The notes: generated by a model from the letters alone, not told the origin. Positions 51,960 to 61,128 are shown, counted from the first letter of the stretch. The stretch is DNA of 64,000 nucleotides from Thiocapsa roseopersicina (GCF_900106925.1 NZ_FNNZ01000002.1:1-64000), one strand, 5' to 3'. Translations and numbers: made by a program.

Positions 51960-53702
51960 TTGACTTTAGACCAAGCGCGAGCGCTGCGCTACCCGGCCAT
52001 TCGAGACTCGGCCGTGGGATCGGTCGTGACGCGACGCACACGCTTGGAGCAAGCCGAGTCCATCGCGGCGGCCGAGACACGGCTGGCGACAGGGGAGACG
52101 CAACGCGGCGTGGCCGCGGATATGGGTGTCGCGCGCAGCACCCTGCGGGGATGGTGCCGGGACGTCCCTCACGGGGATTCCCCGGCGGGCTTGACGGCTT
52201 TCGCACGCACTCCGGAGGGGGTCGCTTGGTTGCATCGGATGGTGTTGGCGGCGCATTTCAGCATCACGTTGCGGGCGGCGGGCGGCACCCGGTTGGTGAG
52301 TGAATTCCTGGAGCTGAGCGGACTGTCGGCCTTCGTCGGGGTCAGCGACGGCGCGCAGCATGCGCTGAATGCCGCCCTGGAAACGGCCGTGGTCGCGGTG
52401 GCCGCGGAGCAGCGCACGGCGCTCGCCGAGGGCATGCCGGCGCGTGCGGTGACGGTATGCGAGGACGAAACCTTTCATCCGGGGATCTGCTTGGTGGCCA
52501 TCGAGCCGGTGTCGAACTTCATCCTGCTGGAGCACGACGCCGCGGATCGCACTGCGGCGACCTGGACCGCGGCGCTTCAGGGCGCCTGCACGGGGCTCGC
52601 CGTGGAGGTGATCCAGAGCACCGCCGACGAGGCCAAGGCGTTGCGCCGGCATGCCGAGACGGACCTCCGTGCGCATCATTCCCCGGACCTCTTTCACGGC
52701 CAACACGAGGTCTCCAAAGCCACGTCCTTGGCGCTGGCGCGCGATCTGCGCCGCGCTGAAGCCGGCGTCGCCGCCGCGCAGGCGCACTGGGAGGCCGAGC
52801 GCGCGGCACAGCAGGCGTTCGAGGCGCGCATGCCGCGCCCGCGCGGGCGTCCACCCGCCTTCGAGACCCGCATTGGGGCCGCCCTGAGCGCGCTGGTCGC
52901 CGTCGAAGCCGAACGCGACCGCGCACGGGAGCGGCAGAGCGAGGCGCGCGCATTGATCCGCGAGCTCGGCGTGCTGTATCACCCGTATGATCCGGTGGAT
53001 GGACAGACCCGGCCGGTGGAGCGCGTGGCGGCGCGCTTCACCGACGTCTGGACGCGCCTGAAAGGATTGGCCGAGGCCGCCGAGCTGCCCGAGCGCGCTC
53101 GCGAACGCATCATGAAGGCCGAGCGCCTGACCGTGCAATGGCTCGCCACGCTCGCGTTCTTCTTCGCCACCGTGACCGCCAGGGTCGAGGCCCTCGCACT
53201 GTCCCCGCAGCTGGAAGCGGCAGTCCTCGAGCAGCTCATCCCCGCCCTCTATCTTGAGCGCGTCGTCGCCCGCAGCACCTCGGCCGAGACCCGACACCGC
53301 GTACAGGCGGTGAGTAGCGCGTTGTTCGACGCGCTGCGGCGCGCCGATCATCCGCTGCAGCGTCTCGCGCCCGAAGACAGGGCTCGGGTCGAACAGGTCG
53401 CCGGCGCCTGCGCCGATCTGTTTCAACGCAGCAGCTCCTGCGTGGAAGGGCGCAATGGCCAATTGTCGCTGCATCACCACGGCCGTCATCGTTTGAGCGA
53501 CCGCAAACTCGCCGCGCTCACGGCCGTGCACAATTTCCACATCCGCCGCGCCGACGACACGACCGCCGCCGAGCGCTTCTTCGGGCGGACACATCCCGCG
53601 CTGTTCGAGCAACTCCTCCTGCGCGTGCCCTTGCCGCCGCGACCGCGACGCCGACGGCCACGCCCGCCGAAACGACCCTATCTGATGCCGGTCGCGGCCT
53701 GA
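51960..53702 (+). CDS. DDE-type transposase-like protein with DUF6399-like C-terminus
   Basis: About 580 residues from a TTG at 51960; a GTG at 52026 is an alternative. An N-terminal helix-turn-helix (QRGVAADMGVARSTLRGWCR) is followed by an RNase H-like region in which three acidic positions fit DDE: Asp in VCEDETFHPG, Asp in HHSPDLFHGQHEVSK and Glu in SSSCVEGRNGQLSLHHHG. A long coiled-coil Arg/Ala-rich insertion lies between the second and third. The C-terminal block LSDRKLAALTAVHNFHIRR and TTAAERFF is the one I associate with DUF6399. The frame is intact, so it may be active. It sits between a dead Uma2 gene and a toxin-antitoxin pair, as expected of an insertion. Confidence 0.72.
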   Translation: MTLDQARALRYPAIRDSAVGSVVTRRTRLEQAESIAAAETRLATGETQRGVAADMGVARSTLRGWCRDVPHGDSPAGLTAFARTPEGVAWLHRMVLAAHFSITLRAAGGTRLVSEFLELSGLSAFVGVSDGAQHALNAALETAVVAVAAEQRTALAEGMPARAVTVCEDETFHPGICLVAIEPVSNFILLEHDAADRTAATWTAALQGACTGLAVEVIQSTADEAKALRRHAETDLRAHHSPDLFHGQHEVSKATSLALARDLRRAEAGVAAAQAHWEAERAAQQAFEARMPRPRGRPPAFETRIGAALSALVAVEAERDRARERQSEARALIRELGVLYHPYDPVDGQTRPVERVAARFTDVWTRLKGLAEAAELPERARERIMKAERLTVQWLATLAFFFATVTARVEALALSPQLEAAVLEQLIPALYLERVVARSTSAETRHRVQAVSSALFDALRRADHPLQRLAPEDRARVEQVAGACADLFQRSSSCVEGRNGQLSLHHHGRHRLSDRKLAALTAVHNFHIRRADDTTAAERFFGRTHPALFEQLLLRVPLPPRPRRRRPRPPKRPYLMPVAA

Positions 53703-53815
53703 TGGCGGTGGACGGGATAATGAACAAGGCCGAAAAGCAGCTGCAAGAAAAGAGAAAAGGGGCTCAATTATGAAGAGCGGAAAAACCAACCAATTCGCCC
53801 AACCCGCGGCTCGGC

Positions 53816-53989
53816 TTAGCTGCCGGTTTTCTTGAGCAGCAAACGAGGGCTCCGGGTGACCACTTTGCGCTGAGACTTCGCTTGGCGATCCCTCAGCGCC
53901 TCGCAAATCCGGTCAAGGTCGTGACCGTACTTTTCAGCGTGCTCGGCACGGAATTTCCGAATTTCTGCGACGATTGGATCTTCACGCAT
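53816..53989 (-). CDS. 57-residue partner (putative antitoxin) of the PIN protein
   Basis: Small gene with sequence beginning MREDPIVAEIRKFRAEHAEK and ending LLLKKTGS. I recognise the pattern (DPIV-x-E-[IV]-R-x-x-R-x-x-[HY]-A-x-x-[FY]-x-x-D-[IL]) of short proteins encoded next to PIN-domain genes. It starts three bases after the PIN stop codon on the same strand, so the two form an operon with toxin first, the reverse of the usual order. It is basic at the C-terminus. Antitoxin function is inferred from pairing. Confidence 0.75.
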   Translation of the reverse strand: MREDPIVAEIRKFRAEHAEKYGHDLDRICEALRDRQAKSQRKVVTRSPRLLLKKTGS

Positions 53990-53992
53990 GAT

Positions 53993-54463
53993 TCATGCAC
54001 CTAACTCTTCGGGTGAACAAAGAACCGGACAGACGAAACCTCGGCGCTCAATAACCGTGGCGATTGCTTGTTTGGTTTCGGCGTTGTTGATGTGCTTGAA
54101 GTTCCAGGTAAGCAAGTAGTCCATGCCTGATGCCGCAGCGATGGCGATATGAAGGGCGTCCTCCTCGCTGTTCCTCGGCACAGCGCCAAGCGCGATCAAG
54201 TCCTTGGCCAAGAGGTTCGCTTGATCTGTGATATCCAACGCGGGGACTTCATCAACAAGAGCTAGCCGCGTCTGGGCTGCTTTCGGGTCTCCCTTGGAAA
54301 TCTCGTCTTCGACAAGCGTTGAGATGAACACGTCGTACTGACGGCGACGTGCGTCCCACCACTCGGCCGTAATTGCTTGCCGCGCGGCGACAACCAGATC
54401 GCGACTTGGCCTGGACGCCAAGTAGCTGATAACCGATGACTCGATATAGACCGTAGCGGTCAA
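53993..54463 (-). CDS. PIN-domain protein, VapC-like toxin
   Basis: 156-residue PIN-fold protein of a type II toxin-antitoxin family. It begins TVYIESSVISYLASRPSRD; here the usual first catalytic Asp is Glu (YIESS), as in a known PIN subfamily whose members start YIETS. Further acidic residues are in TLVEDEISKGD, EEDALHIAIAAASGMDYLLTWN (Asp and Asp) near the C-terminus. Most metal-site positions therefore seem kept. It lies at the far end of the accessory island, with its small partner downstream, and faces sohB across about 210 bases in which I see nothing else. Confidence 0.85.
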   Translation of the reverse strand: MTATVYIESSVISYLASRPSRDLVVAARQAITAEWWDARRRQYDVFISTLVEDEISKGDPKAAQTRLALVDEVPALDITDQANLLAKDLIALGAVPRNSEEDALHIAIAAASGMDYLLTWNFKHINNAETKQAIATVIERRGFVCPVLCSPEELGA

Positions 54464-54671
54464 ATTTCGATGACTCCCGTTGGGCTAGCGCACGCAGCTA
54501 ACGTGACGTGTAGGCGCAGACGACGAACCGGACCGCTTTTCCCCCGCCATCAAGATGGACTCGGGGCGTCTGGGCATAGGGAAAGCTTAGCAGAAAGCGA
54601 ACGTGACCCATTTTCCCCTGCTTTTCGCACCTTGGGCGAGGATGTGCCATGGCGCGCCTCGAGACGAAGGC

Positions 54672-55688
54672 TCAGCTCGCGCGGCGCCAGTTGGCAACGG
54701 CGCCGTCCAAGCTCGCTCGGATGCTCGACAGAAGCCGCTCGATCGGTTTCTTGCGGACGCTGTACTTGAGCTTGAGGAGGTCCATGTCCTCGGTTGATGC
54801 CAGCAGAAAGTCGTCGCTGGTCTGGATGGCATCCACCAGACCCAGCTCGACGGCGCGTTGGCCATGCCAATACTCGCCGGTGGCGACACGGTCGAGATCG
54901 AGCGCGGGGCGATAGGCCGCGACGAACGACTTGAAGAGTGCGTGTGTCTCTTCCAACTGCTCGCGCAGCTTTTGGCGACCCTCGTCGGTGTTCTCGCCGA
55001 AGATGGTCAGGGTGCGCTTGTATTCGCCGGCGGTATGCAGCTCGAAATCGACCCCGTAGCGTTCCAGCAGGCGATGAAAATTGGGCAGCTCGGCCAGCAC
55101 GCCGATCGAGCCGATCACGGCAAAGGGCGCGGCGATGATGCGCTCGGCCACACAGGCCATGAGATAGCCGCCGCTGGCGGCGACCTTGTCGACCGCAACG
55201 GTCAGCGGGATTCCTTTATCGCGGATACGCGCCAATTGCGACGCGGCCAACCCGTGATCGCTGACCAGACCGCCCGAGTTGTCCAGACACACCAGGACCT
55301 GATCGCCGTCGCGGGCCTCCATCAGGAGCGTCGTGACCAGAACCCGCAAGGCGCCGACCTCGCTGGCGCGTATGTCGCCGTTGAACTCGATCACGAAGAG
55401 CCGCTTACGATCGGCATGTCCCGCCTTCTCGCGGGCCTTCTCCTCCTTGTGCTCGGCCTTGCGATACGCCTTGAACGCCTTCTTCGACATCGAGAACGCC
55501 TTCAGCTCCGAGCTCAGCTCGCGGTAGCGCTGGTTGAGATCGGTGATCTCCAACTGCTCGGAATCGGCGTGCCCACCCTGTCTCAGCCGCAATGCCAGAA
55601 TCAGCAGCACGCCGATTCCGAGTAGGATCGTGATCGTTTTGGCCAGAAACAGTCCGTACGCGAGCAGGACTTGAATGAGTGACTCCAT
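54672..55688 (-). CDS. sohB: SohB-type membrane protease (S49)
   Basis: 338-residue inner-membrane serine protease related to SppA. Starts MESLIQVLLAYGLFLAKTIT with one membrane helix (about 12-32), followed by a Lys-rich helical linker characteristic of SohB (KKAFKAYRKAEHKEEKAREK) and the S49 domain with VCLDNSGGLVSDHG, the nucleophile Ser in VAASGGYLMAC and the base Lys in HTAGEYKRTLTIFGE. Length matches E. coli SohB (about 349). The ATG at 55688 is preferred over an upstream frame starting at 55769. This is the second S49 protease in the window, distinct from sppA at 32615-33619. Confidence 0.92.
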   Translation of the reverse strand: MESLIQVLLAYGLFLAKTITILLGIGVLLILALRLRQGGHADSEQLEITDLNQRYRELSSELKAFSMSKKAFKAYRKAEHKEEKAREKAGHADRKRLFVIEFNGDIRASEVGALRVLVTTLLMEARDGDQVLVCLDNSGGLVSDHGLAASQLARIRDKGIPLTVAVDKVAASGGYLMACVAERIIAAPFAVIGSIGVLAELPNFHRLLERYGVDFELHTAGEYKRTLTIFGENTDEGRQKLREQLEETHALFKSFVAAYRPALDLDRVATGEYWHGQRAVELGLVDAIQTSDDFLLASTEDMDLLKLKYSVRKKPIERLLSSIRASLDGAVANWRRAS

Positions 55689-55829
55689 CAGCGGCAACTC
55701 CTCGCCCGGAAATTTCGTGACTGTTGCGCAAGCCCGCGCAACACAAAAAGAAGAAAAACACCGAAACACTTAAACCCCGATTTCCGACTCCTAATCCCTG
55801 CTAAAACCGCCGAATCCGGATCGAAAAAT

Positions 55830-55916
55830 CCTGAATCGCGTCACTCCATCATTTTAGTGCCGCACCAACACCACACCCGACTCAAGGCGACCAAGCCACT
55901 CCGAACGCGATTCAGG
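55830..55916. repeat. Dispersed TIR element, divergent copy K (87 bp)
   Basis: Ends CCTGAATCGCGT (55830-55841) and ACGCGATTCAGG (55905-55916), perfect 12-base inverted repeats. The size matches the other copies and the arms keep the CTGAA...CGCG core with A/T changes, so I place it in the same family with less certainty. It lies between the thyA stop (two bases away) and the sohB leader. Confidence 0.6.
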
Positions 55917-55917
55917 C

Positions 55918-56757
55918 TCAAACCGCTATTGGCGCGCGAATCGCCGCCTGCGGCTCATACCCGACGATCTCGATATCCTCGAAACGGTAGTCGAACAGGC
56001 TCGGCGGACGGCGCAGCAGACGCAACTGCGGCAGCGCCCGAGGCTCGCGCTTGAGCTGCTCGAAGACGATCTCGTCGGTCAGATGATTGCGGTAGAGGTG
56101 CAGGTCGCCGAAGGTGTGGATGAATTCTCCGACCTCCAGATCGCACTGGTGTGCGATCAGATGGGTCAGCAAGGCATAGCTGGCGATATTGAAAGGCACG
56201 CCGAGAAAAAGGTCGGCGCTGCGCTGATAGAGCTGGCAGGAGAGCCGCCCTTCGGCGACATAGAACTGAAAGAGACAATGACAGGGGGCGAGCGACATGC
56301 GCCCGGCGTGCACGTTGTCGCGCGGACTTGAGGTCTCGTCGGGCAGATCCGCCGGGTTCCAGGCCGAGACAACCAGCCGACGCGAATCGGGACGGGTCCT
56401 AATGGTCTCGACCAGCTCGGCGAGCTGGTCGATGACACGGCCGTCCGGACAGGCCCAACTGCGCCATTGAGCGCCGTAAATGGGACCGAGACGTCCGTCC
56501 CCGGCCGCCCACTCGTCCCAGATGGTCACGCCGCGATCGCGCAGCCAGCGGTTGTCCGTCGAGCCGGTCAGGAACCAAAGCAGCTCGTAGACGAGGCTTT
56601 TGGTATGCACCCGCTTGGTGGTCAGCAGCGGGAATCCCTGGCTCAGATCGAAGCGCACCTGACGACCGAACACCGAGCGCGTTCCCGTGCCGGTGCGGTC
56701 GGCCTTGTCGATGCCGTTGTCGATCACATCGCGCAGCAGATCGAGATAGACGCGCAT
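55918..56757 (-). CDS. thyA: Thymidylate synthase
   Basis: 279-residue enzyme that methylates dUMP to dTMP with methylene-tetrahydrofolate. Conserved blocks: [37 protein letters not shown], the catalytic Cys159 in [37 protein letters not shown] and GDLHLYRNH. About 15 residues longer than E. coli ThyA, with an insertion before the active site ([14 protein letters not shown]) as in some other bacteria. It starts three bases after the gpmI stop, so the two genes are co-transcribed. It ends beside repeat copy K. Confidence 0.96.
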   Translation of the reverse strand: MRVYLDLLRDVIDNGIDKADRTGTGTRSVFGRQVRFDLSQGFPLLTTKRVHTKSLVYELLWFLTGSTDNRWLRDRGVTIWDEWAAGDGRLGPIYGAQWRSWACPDGRVIDQLAELVETIRTRPDSRRLVVSAWNPADLPDETSSPRDNVHAGRMSLAPCHCLFQFYVAEGRLSCQLYQRSADLFLGVPFNIASYALLTHLIAHQCDLEVGEFIHTFGDLHLYRNHLTDEIVFEQLKREPRALPQLRLLRRPPSLFDYRFEDIEIVGYEPQAAIRAPIAV

Positions 56758-56760
56758 CCG

Positions 56761-58308
56761 TCAGACCGTCGCCGGCCCGAGCAGGAGGGAGTGCCCGTCC
56801 ATCTGCTCCGGGATGGGGATGCCCATCAGATGCAGCACCGTGGGGGCAATGTCCTTGATCCCGCCGCCGACCGACAGGCGCCAAGGCACCTCGTCGATCA
56901 CCAGACAGGGCACCGGATAGGTGGTGTGCTGGGTATGGGGATCACCCGTGACCGGATCGACCATCTCGTCGCAGTTGCCGTGATCGGCGCTCAGGATGAC
57001 CGAGTAGCCGCACTCCACGGCAGCGTCCAGTACGCGGCCGACCTCGCGATCCAGCGTCTCCACGGCGGCGATCACCGCCTCGCGCACGGCCGTGTGACCC
57101 ACCATATCGCCGTTGGCGAAATTCACCACGATGAAGGGAAACTGTCCGCCGCGCAGGGCTTCGATGACGGCATCGGCAACACCCGGCGCGCTCATCTCGG
57201 GTTTCAGATCATAGGTGGCGACCTTCGGCGAGGGGATCAGCGCGCGCTCTTCGCCGGGGAAGGGGTCGCCCCGCCCTCCGTTGAAGAAGAAGGTCACATG
57301 CGCGTATTTCTCGGTCTCGGCACAATGAAACTGGGCGATGCCGTCGTCGCTCAGGATCTGCCCGAGTGTCGTTTTCGGCGTGTCCGTATCGAAGGCGAAG
57401 GGCAACCCGAACCAGGGGTCATACTCCATCATGCCGGTGACCTGGACCCGGGTGACGCCACGCCGGTCGAACTTGTCGAAATCGCTCTGGTGCAAGGCCG
57501 ACAACAGTTGGCGCGGACGGTCCTTGCGGAAATTAATGTGGATCACCTGATCGCCGTCGCGGATCGGATCGCCGCCGGCGACGATCGTCGGGCGGATGAA
57601 CTCGTCGTCCTCGCCGGCCGCATAAGCCGCCTCGATCGCCTCGCGCGCAGTCTCGGCGTGCCGACCCTCGCCGTCGACCATGGCGCGCCAGGCCAGCTCG
57701 GTGCGATCCCAGCGGTTGTCCCGATCCATCGCGTAGTAGCGTCCGCTGACCGTGGCGATCCGCCCCCCGGAGGTCTCGAGCGCCTCGTCGAGACACTTGA
57801 GATAACTCAGCGCCGAGCGCGGCGGCGTATCCCGTCCGTCCGTGAAGACGTGGACCATCGGGCGCGCGCCCTGACGCTTGCAGAGCTTGATCAGCGCGGC
57901 CAGATGACGGACATGACTATGGACACCGCCGTCGGAGACCAAGCCCATGAGATGAATCGGCCGACCCTGCTCGGCCGCCGCACGCGCAGCGTTCACCAAG
58001 GCGTGGTTGTCGAAGAAGCTGCGGTCGTCGATCGCGCGATCGATCAGCACCAGATCCTGGAGGACGACACAGCCCGAGCCGATGCACATGTGCCCGACCT
58101 CGGAGTTGCCCATCTGCCCGTCGGGGAGCCCGACCGCCAGACCGGACGCCTGAAGCGCGGTATGCGGATAGCTCGAAAAGTAGCGATCGAGGTTCGGCGT
58201 GTCGGCGATCGCGACCGCATTGTTAGCCTTGGACGGGTTCAGACCGAAACCGTCCAGGATGACCAGGATGACCGGGCGTCCCGGGACCTTCTTCCTCGGT
58301 TGACTCAT
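56761..58308 (-). CDS. gpmI: 2,3-bisphosphoglycerate-independent phosphoglycerate mutase
   Basis: 515-residue Mn-dependent glycolytic/gluconeogenic enzyme (3-phosphoglycerate to 2-phosphoglycerate), standard length. First metal Asp in VILDGFG (Asp19), phosphoserine Ser69 in GQMGNSEVGH, HVFTDGRDTPP, SGRYYAMDRDNRW, the EKYAHVTFFFNGG block and the second metal cluster NFANGDMVGHT with SADHGN. The ATG at 58308 (MSQPRKK) is chosen because the alternative upstream adds 30 atypical residues. Upstream partner of thyA, divergent from glgC. Confidence 0.96.
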   Translation of the reverse strand: MSQPRKKVPGRPVILVILDGFGLNPSKANNAVAIADTPNLDRYFSSYPHTALQASGLAVGLPDGQMGNSEVGHMCIGSGCVVLQDLVLIDRAIDDRSFFDNHALVNAARAAAEQGRPIHLMGLVSDGGVHSHVRHLAALIKLCKRQGARPMVHVFTDGRDTPPRSALSYLKCLDEALETSGGRIATVSGRYYAMDRDNRWDRTELAWRAMVDGEGRHAETAREAIEAAYAAGEDDEFIRPTIVAGGDPIRDGDQVIHINFRKDRPRQLLSALHQSDFDKFDRRGVTRVQVTGMMEYDPWFGLPFAFDTDTPKTTLGQILSDDGIAQFHCAETEKYAHVTFFFNGGRGDPFPGEERALIPSPKVATYDLKPEMSAPGVADAVIEALRGGQFPFIVVNFANGDMVGHTAVREAVIAAVETLDREVGRVLDAAVECGYSVILSADHGNCDEMVDPVTGDPHTQHTTYPVPCLVIDEVPWRLSVGGGIKDIAPTVLHLMGIPIPEQMDGHSLLLGPATV

Positions 58309-58521
58309 CGCTCGCTTACTCCTCTGCCGTCGGGGTTGGACATTGTAGACGTTCGGGACGCCGCGTCGCGCCTGTTTCGGTCGGGTCCGGGGCCCCATCG
58401 AGAGGGCATCCGATAATCGGGAAAGCTCCGGTCGACGGGTTTATCATTCTCCGGAGGATCCAGTGATCGGACCCCATCATCACAACATAAAGCTCCGACA
58501 GGCGGGGCACGCGGAGGAACC
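58309..58521. other. Divergent gpmI-glgC promoter region
   Basis: About 210 bases between two divergent carbon-metabolism genes. A strong Shine-Dalgarno (GGAGGAACC) precedes the glgC ATG. A/T-rich spots occur near 58413 and 58440-58450 (TTTATCATT), possible -10 regions for glgC, but I cannot define the -35 boxes. Confidence 0.45.
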
Positions 58522-59781
58522 ATGCAGACCGATCGAATCATCGCCTTCGTCATGGCCGGCGGCCAAGGCTCGCGACTCCAGCCGTTGACCACGGCGCGCT
58601 CCAAACCGTCGGTACCCTTCGGCGCCCGCTATCGCATCGTCGACTTCGTGCTCAGCAATCTGGTCAACTCCCAGATCCAGACCATCTATCTCTTGGTGCA
58701 GTACAAGTCGCAATCCCTGATCGAGCATGTACGCAAGGCTTGGACCATCTCGCCCTTGCTGCAGAGTCAATTCGTGACCGTCGTACCCCCCCAGATGATG
58801 TCCGGGACGCATTGGTTCCAAGGCACGGCCGACGCGGTGAATCAGAACATCGCACTCATCGAGGAACATCGGCCTGATCTGGTCGCCGTCTTCGGGGCCG
58901 ACCACATCTATCGGATGGACATCCGCCAGATGGTCGATTTCCACAAGGCACGTAACTCCGACGTGACGATTGCCGCCTTGCCGGTCCCGCTTGCCGAGGC
59001 GTCGAGCTTCGGCGTGATCGCCGCCGACGAAGAGGGGCGGATCAATGCCTTCGAGGAAAAGCCGGCGAACCCCTCCCCGCTGCCCGGCGATCCGACCATG
59101 GCCTTCGCCTCCATGGGCAACTACATTTTCGACGCGAAGGTCCTGATGCAGGCGCTAAGGGAGTGCGAGGCGGCGGGCGAGTCGGACTTCGGACAGCATG
59201 TCCTGCCGCGGCTGCTCAACACCCACCGACTCTTCGCCTACGACTTCGCGACGAATGTCATACCGGGCGTGCACCCCTACGAAACGCCGGTTTACTGGCG
59301 CGACGTCGGCAGCATCGATGCGTACTTCGACGCGCACAAGGACGTCCTGGGGGCCGAGCCGGCCTTCGATATGTTCAACCCCGAATGGCCCGTTTTTTCC
59401 AGCGGCTATCAGGGTCCGGTCGCTCGCGTGCTGGGCGGGGAGCTGCGCAACACGCTCCTGGGTGCGGCGACCATGATCCACGACGGTGCACGCCTGACCA
59501 ACTCCATCATCCGGCGCGAGACCGTGATCGAGGAGGATGTCGTCCTCGAGGACTGCATCATCATGGACTATGTCCGTATCTGCCGCGGCGCCCGTTTGCG
59601 CAACGTCATCGTGGATCGGCACAACGTCATCGAGGCCGGGGATCGAATCGGTTTTGATCCGGTGAAGGATCAGCAACGCTTCCATGTCAGTGCCGGTGGC
59701 GTCACCGTCGTCCCGATGGGGCGCGTCAGCTATTTCGCACGCGACATCCGAGGCACCGGGCGAGGCGGCTACTCCGAATAA
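58522..59781 (+). CDS. glgC: Glucose-1-phosphate adenylyltransferase
   Basis: 419-residue enzyme making ADP-glucose for glycogen from glucose 1-phosphate and ATP. N-terminal nucleotidyltransferase: VMAGGQGSRLQPLT, KPSVPFGARYRIVDF, GTADAVNQN, FGADHIYRMD, and the substrate-binding FEEKPANP; VYWRDVGSIDAYFDAH closes the domain. The C-terminal left-handed beta-helix (about 290-400) carries SIIRRETVIEEDVVLEDCII. The GGAGGAA site and ATG at 58522 fix the start. It adds a route from sugar phosphate to glycogen near the sucrose/amylosucrase genes. Confidence 0.95.
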   Translation: MQTDRIIAFVMAGGQGSRLQPLTTARSKPSVPFGARYRIVDFVLSNLVNSQIQTIYLLVQYKSQSLIEHVRKAWTISPLLQSQFVTVVPPQMMSGTHWFQGTADAVNQNIALIEEHRPDLVAVFGADHIYRMDIRQMVDFHKARNSDVTIAALPVPLAEASSFGVIAADEEGRINAFEEKPANPSPLPGDPTMAFASMGNYIFDAKVLMQALRECEAAGESDFGQHVLPRLLNTHRLFAYDFATNVIPGVHPYETPVYWRDVGSIDAYFDAHKDVLGAEPAFDMFNPEWPVFSSGYQGPVARVLGGELRNTLLGAATMIHDGARLTNSIIRRETVIEEDVVLEDCIIMDYVRICRGARLRNVIVDRHNVIEAGDRIGFDPVKDQQRFHVSAGGVTVVPMGRVSYFARDIRGTGRGGYSE

Positions 59782-59804
59782 CCACCATCGACCCGAGGCC
59801 ACGC

Positions 59805-60689
59805 ATGACGGACACGAATCGCAAGACTGTTCTCGTCACGGGGGCAAACTCAGGTTTGGGAAAGGCGATCGCGCTCGCCTTCGCCCGTGACGGGATGCGT
59901 GTCGGCATGCTGGTCCGCAACGAGGCCCGCGGCCTAGCTGCCCGGGACGAGATCCTCGCCGCTACAGGCAACCGCGAGATCTCTCTCTTCGTCGCGGACC
60001 TCGGCAGTCAGCACGAGGTTCGCCGAGCGGCGGCGGAGATCCTCGATCGCTTCGAGCGCCTCGACCTCCTGATCAACAATGCCGGGACCGCTTATGCGAG
60101 CCGCCGAACGAGCCCCGAGGGGCTGGAGCGCTCGCTGGCGGTCAATCATCTGGGGCCTTTCCTGCTCACGGGTCTACTGCTCGAGCGCATCAAGGCCAGC
60201 GCACCGGCCCGGATCGTCAACGTCGGCACCAAGATGGACACGGCGATGGACTTCGACGATCTCGACTGGACGCGTCGTCGCTATCGCATGATGCAGGCGT
60301 ACGGTCAGTCCAAGCTCGGGAACCTGCATTTCACCTTCGAGCTCGCGCGACGTCTCGCAGGCACCGGGGTGAGCGTGAACTGCGTCTTCCCGGGCGTCTT
60401 TCGATCCAACCTCGGCGGCTCCGACGGCGCACAAGGGATCTTCTGGAAGGCGGTCGACCTGCTGCTCGGCTGGGCCCTTCCGACCCCGACGCGCGCCGCG
60501 GAGCGCGTGCTTCATGCCGCCCGATCACCCGACCTCGACGGGGTCACGGGTCGGTATCTCGGTGACCGTCGTTCGATCAAGGCACCTTCCCAAGCGCTCG
60601 ATGCGGATGCCAACAGGCGACTCTGGACCATCAGCGAGAGACTTGTCGGTTTCTCGCAAAACCCCGCTGCCCGTTTCCCGGGCAGCTGA
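59805..60689 (+). CDS. Short-chain dehydrogenase/reductase (retinol dehydrogenase-like)
   Basis: 294-residue Rossmann oxidoreductase. Cofactor motif TGANSGLGKAIA (about 12-23), NNAG at about 89-92, the catalytic Tyr and Lys in AYGQSKLGN (about 166) preceded by a Val-x-x-Gly-Thr region in place of the usual Ser. The layout follows the retinol dehydrogenase/WWOX-like SDR group that prefers NADP. It lies 23 bases after glgC on the same strand and may be co-transcribed, but substrate and pathway are unknown. Confidence 0.88.
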   Translation: MTDTNRKTVLVTGANSGLGKAIALAFARDGMRVGMLVRNEARGLAARDEILAATGNREISLFVADLGSQHEVRRAAAEILDRFERLDLLINNAGTAYASRRTSPEGLERSLAVNHLGPFLLTGLLLERIKASAPARIVNVGTKMDTAMDFDDLDWTRRRYRMMQAYGQSKLGNLHFTFELARRLAGTGVSVNCVFPGVFRSNLGGSDGAQGIFWKAVDLLLGWALPTPTRAAERVLHAARSPDLDGVTGRYLGDRRSIKAPSQALDADANRRLWTISERLVGFSQNPAARFPGS

Positions 60690-60716
60690 CGGGACACCAA
60701 GGATGGCAGCGACACT

Positions 60717-60926
60717 TCAGGCGGGCAGCAGGCCTCCGGGACGCGCTTGCGCGCGGTGTTGCCGGATATGGTCCCAGACCTTCTCGTGGAAGAAGTAAAC
60801 CACCGTGTTGATCGCGGGCTCGACTAGGGCGATCGCCCCGCCGACCAGGAGGCTGCCGCTCAGCAGGTAGGCCACGCTGAAGGCGACCGTCATATGCAGG
60901 ATCGCAAACGTGATCGTTTTGGCCAT
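60717..60926 (-). CDS. DUF2061 small membrane protein
   Basis: 69-residue inner-membrane protein starting MAKTITFAILHMTVAFSVAY. Two hydrophobic segments (about 5-24 and 28-44) and the family's end pattern NTVVYFFHEKVWDHIR identify DUF2061, whose role is unknown. The ATG at 60926 has GAGGAGC upstream. The remaining residues (RQHRAQARPGG) are a basic tail. It is convergent with the SDR gene. Confidence 0.88.
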   Translation of the reverse strand: MAKTITFAILHMTVAFSVAYLLSGSLLVGGAIALVEPAINTVVYFFHEKVWDHIRQHRAQARPGGLLPA

Positions 60927-60956
60927 GTGAGTGCTCCTCTTCAATTGCTGGATAGG

Positions 60957-60984
60957 AGCATAGCGGCGACACATCAATCTTCAA
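60957..60984 (-). promoter_or_regulatory. Candidate sigma-70 promoter of the DUF2061 gene
   Basis: On the minus strand, TTGAAG (60984-60979) and TATGCT (60962-60957) are separated by 16 bases, about 30 bases before the start codon. The stretch further upstream (60985-61022) is unusually A/T-rich and flanked by ATTGTT/AACAAT, a possible regulator site. Inferred only. Confidence 0.45.
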
Positions 60985-61128
60985 AATCGATTGTTATTAA
61001 TTTATCGATCGTCATAAACAATCATAAGAGGCAAGAGCACGAAACCCACGACTGCATCCGGCGGACCCGGCCGGTCGAAACGCCGAGGCTCGGGTGACGC
61101 CCTCGTTGACCCGACGCGCCGGTCGTGA

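Noticed and set aside
54470-54915. Short frames between the PIN gene and sohB
   Set aside because: Shadow composition and overlap with the end of sohB; no conserved features.
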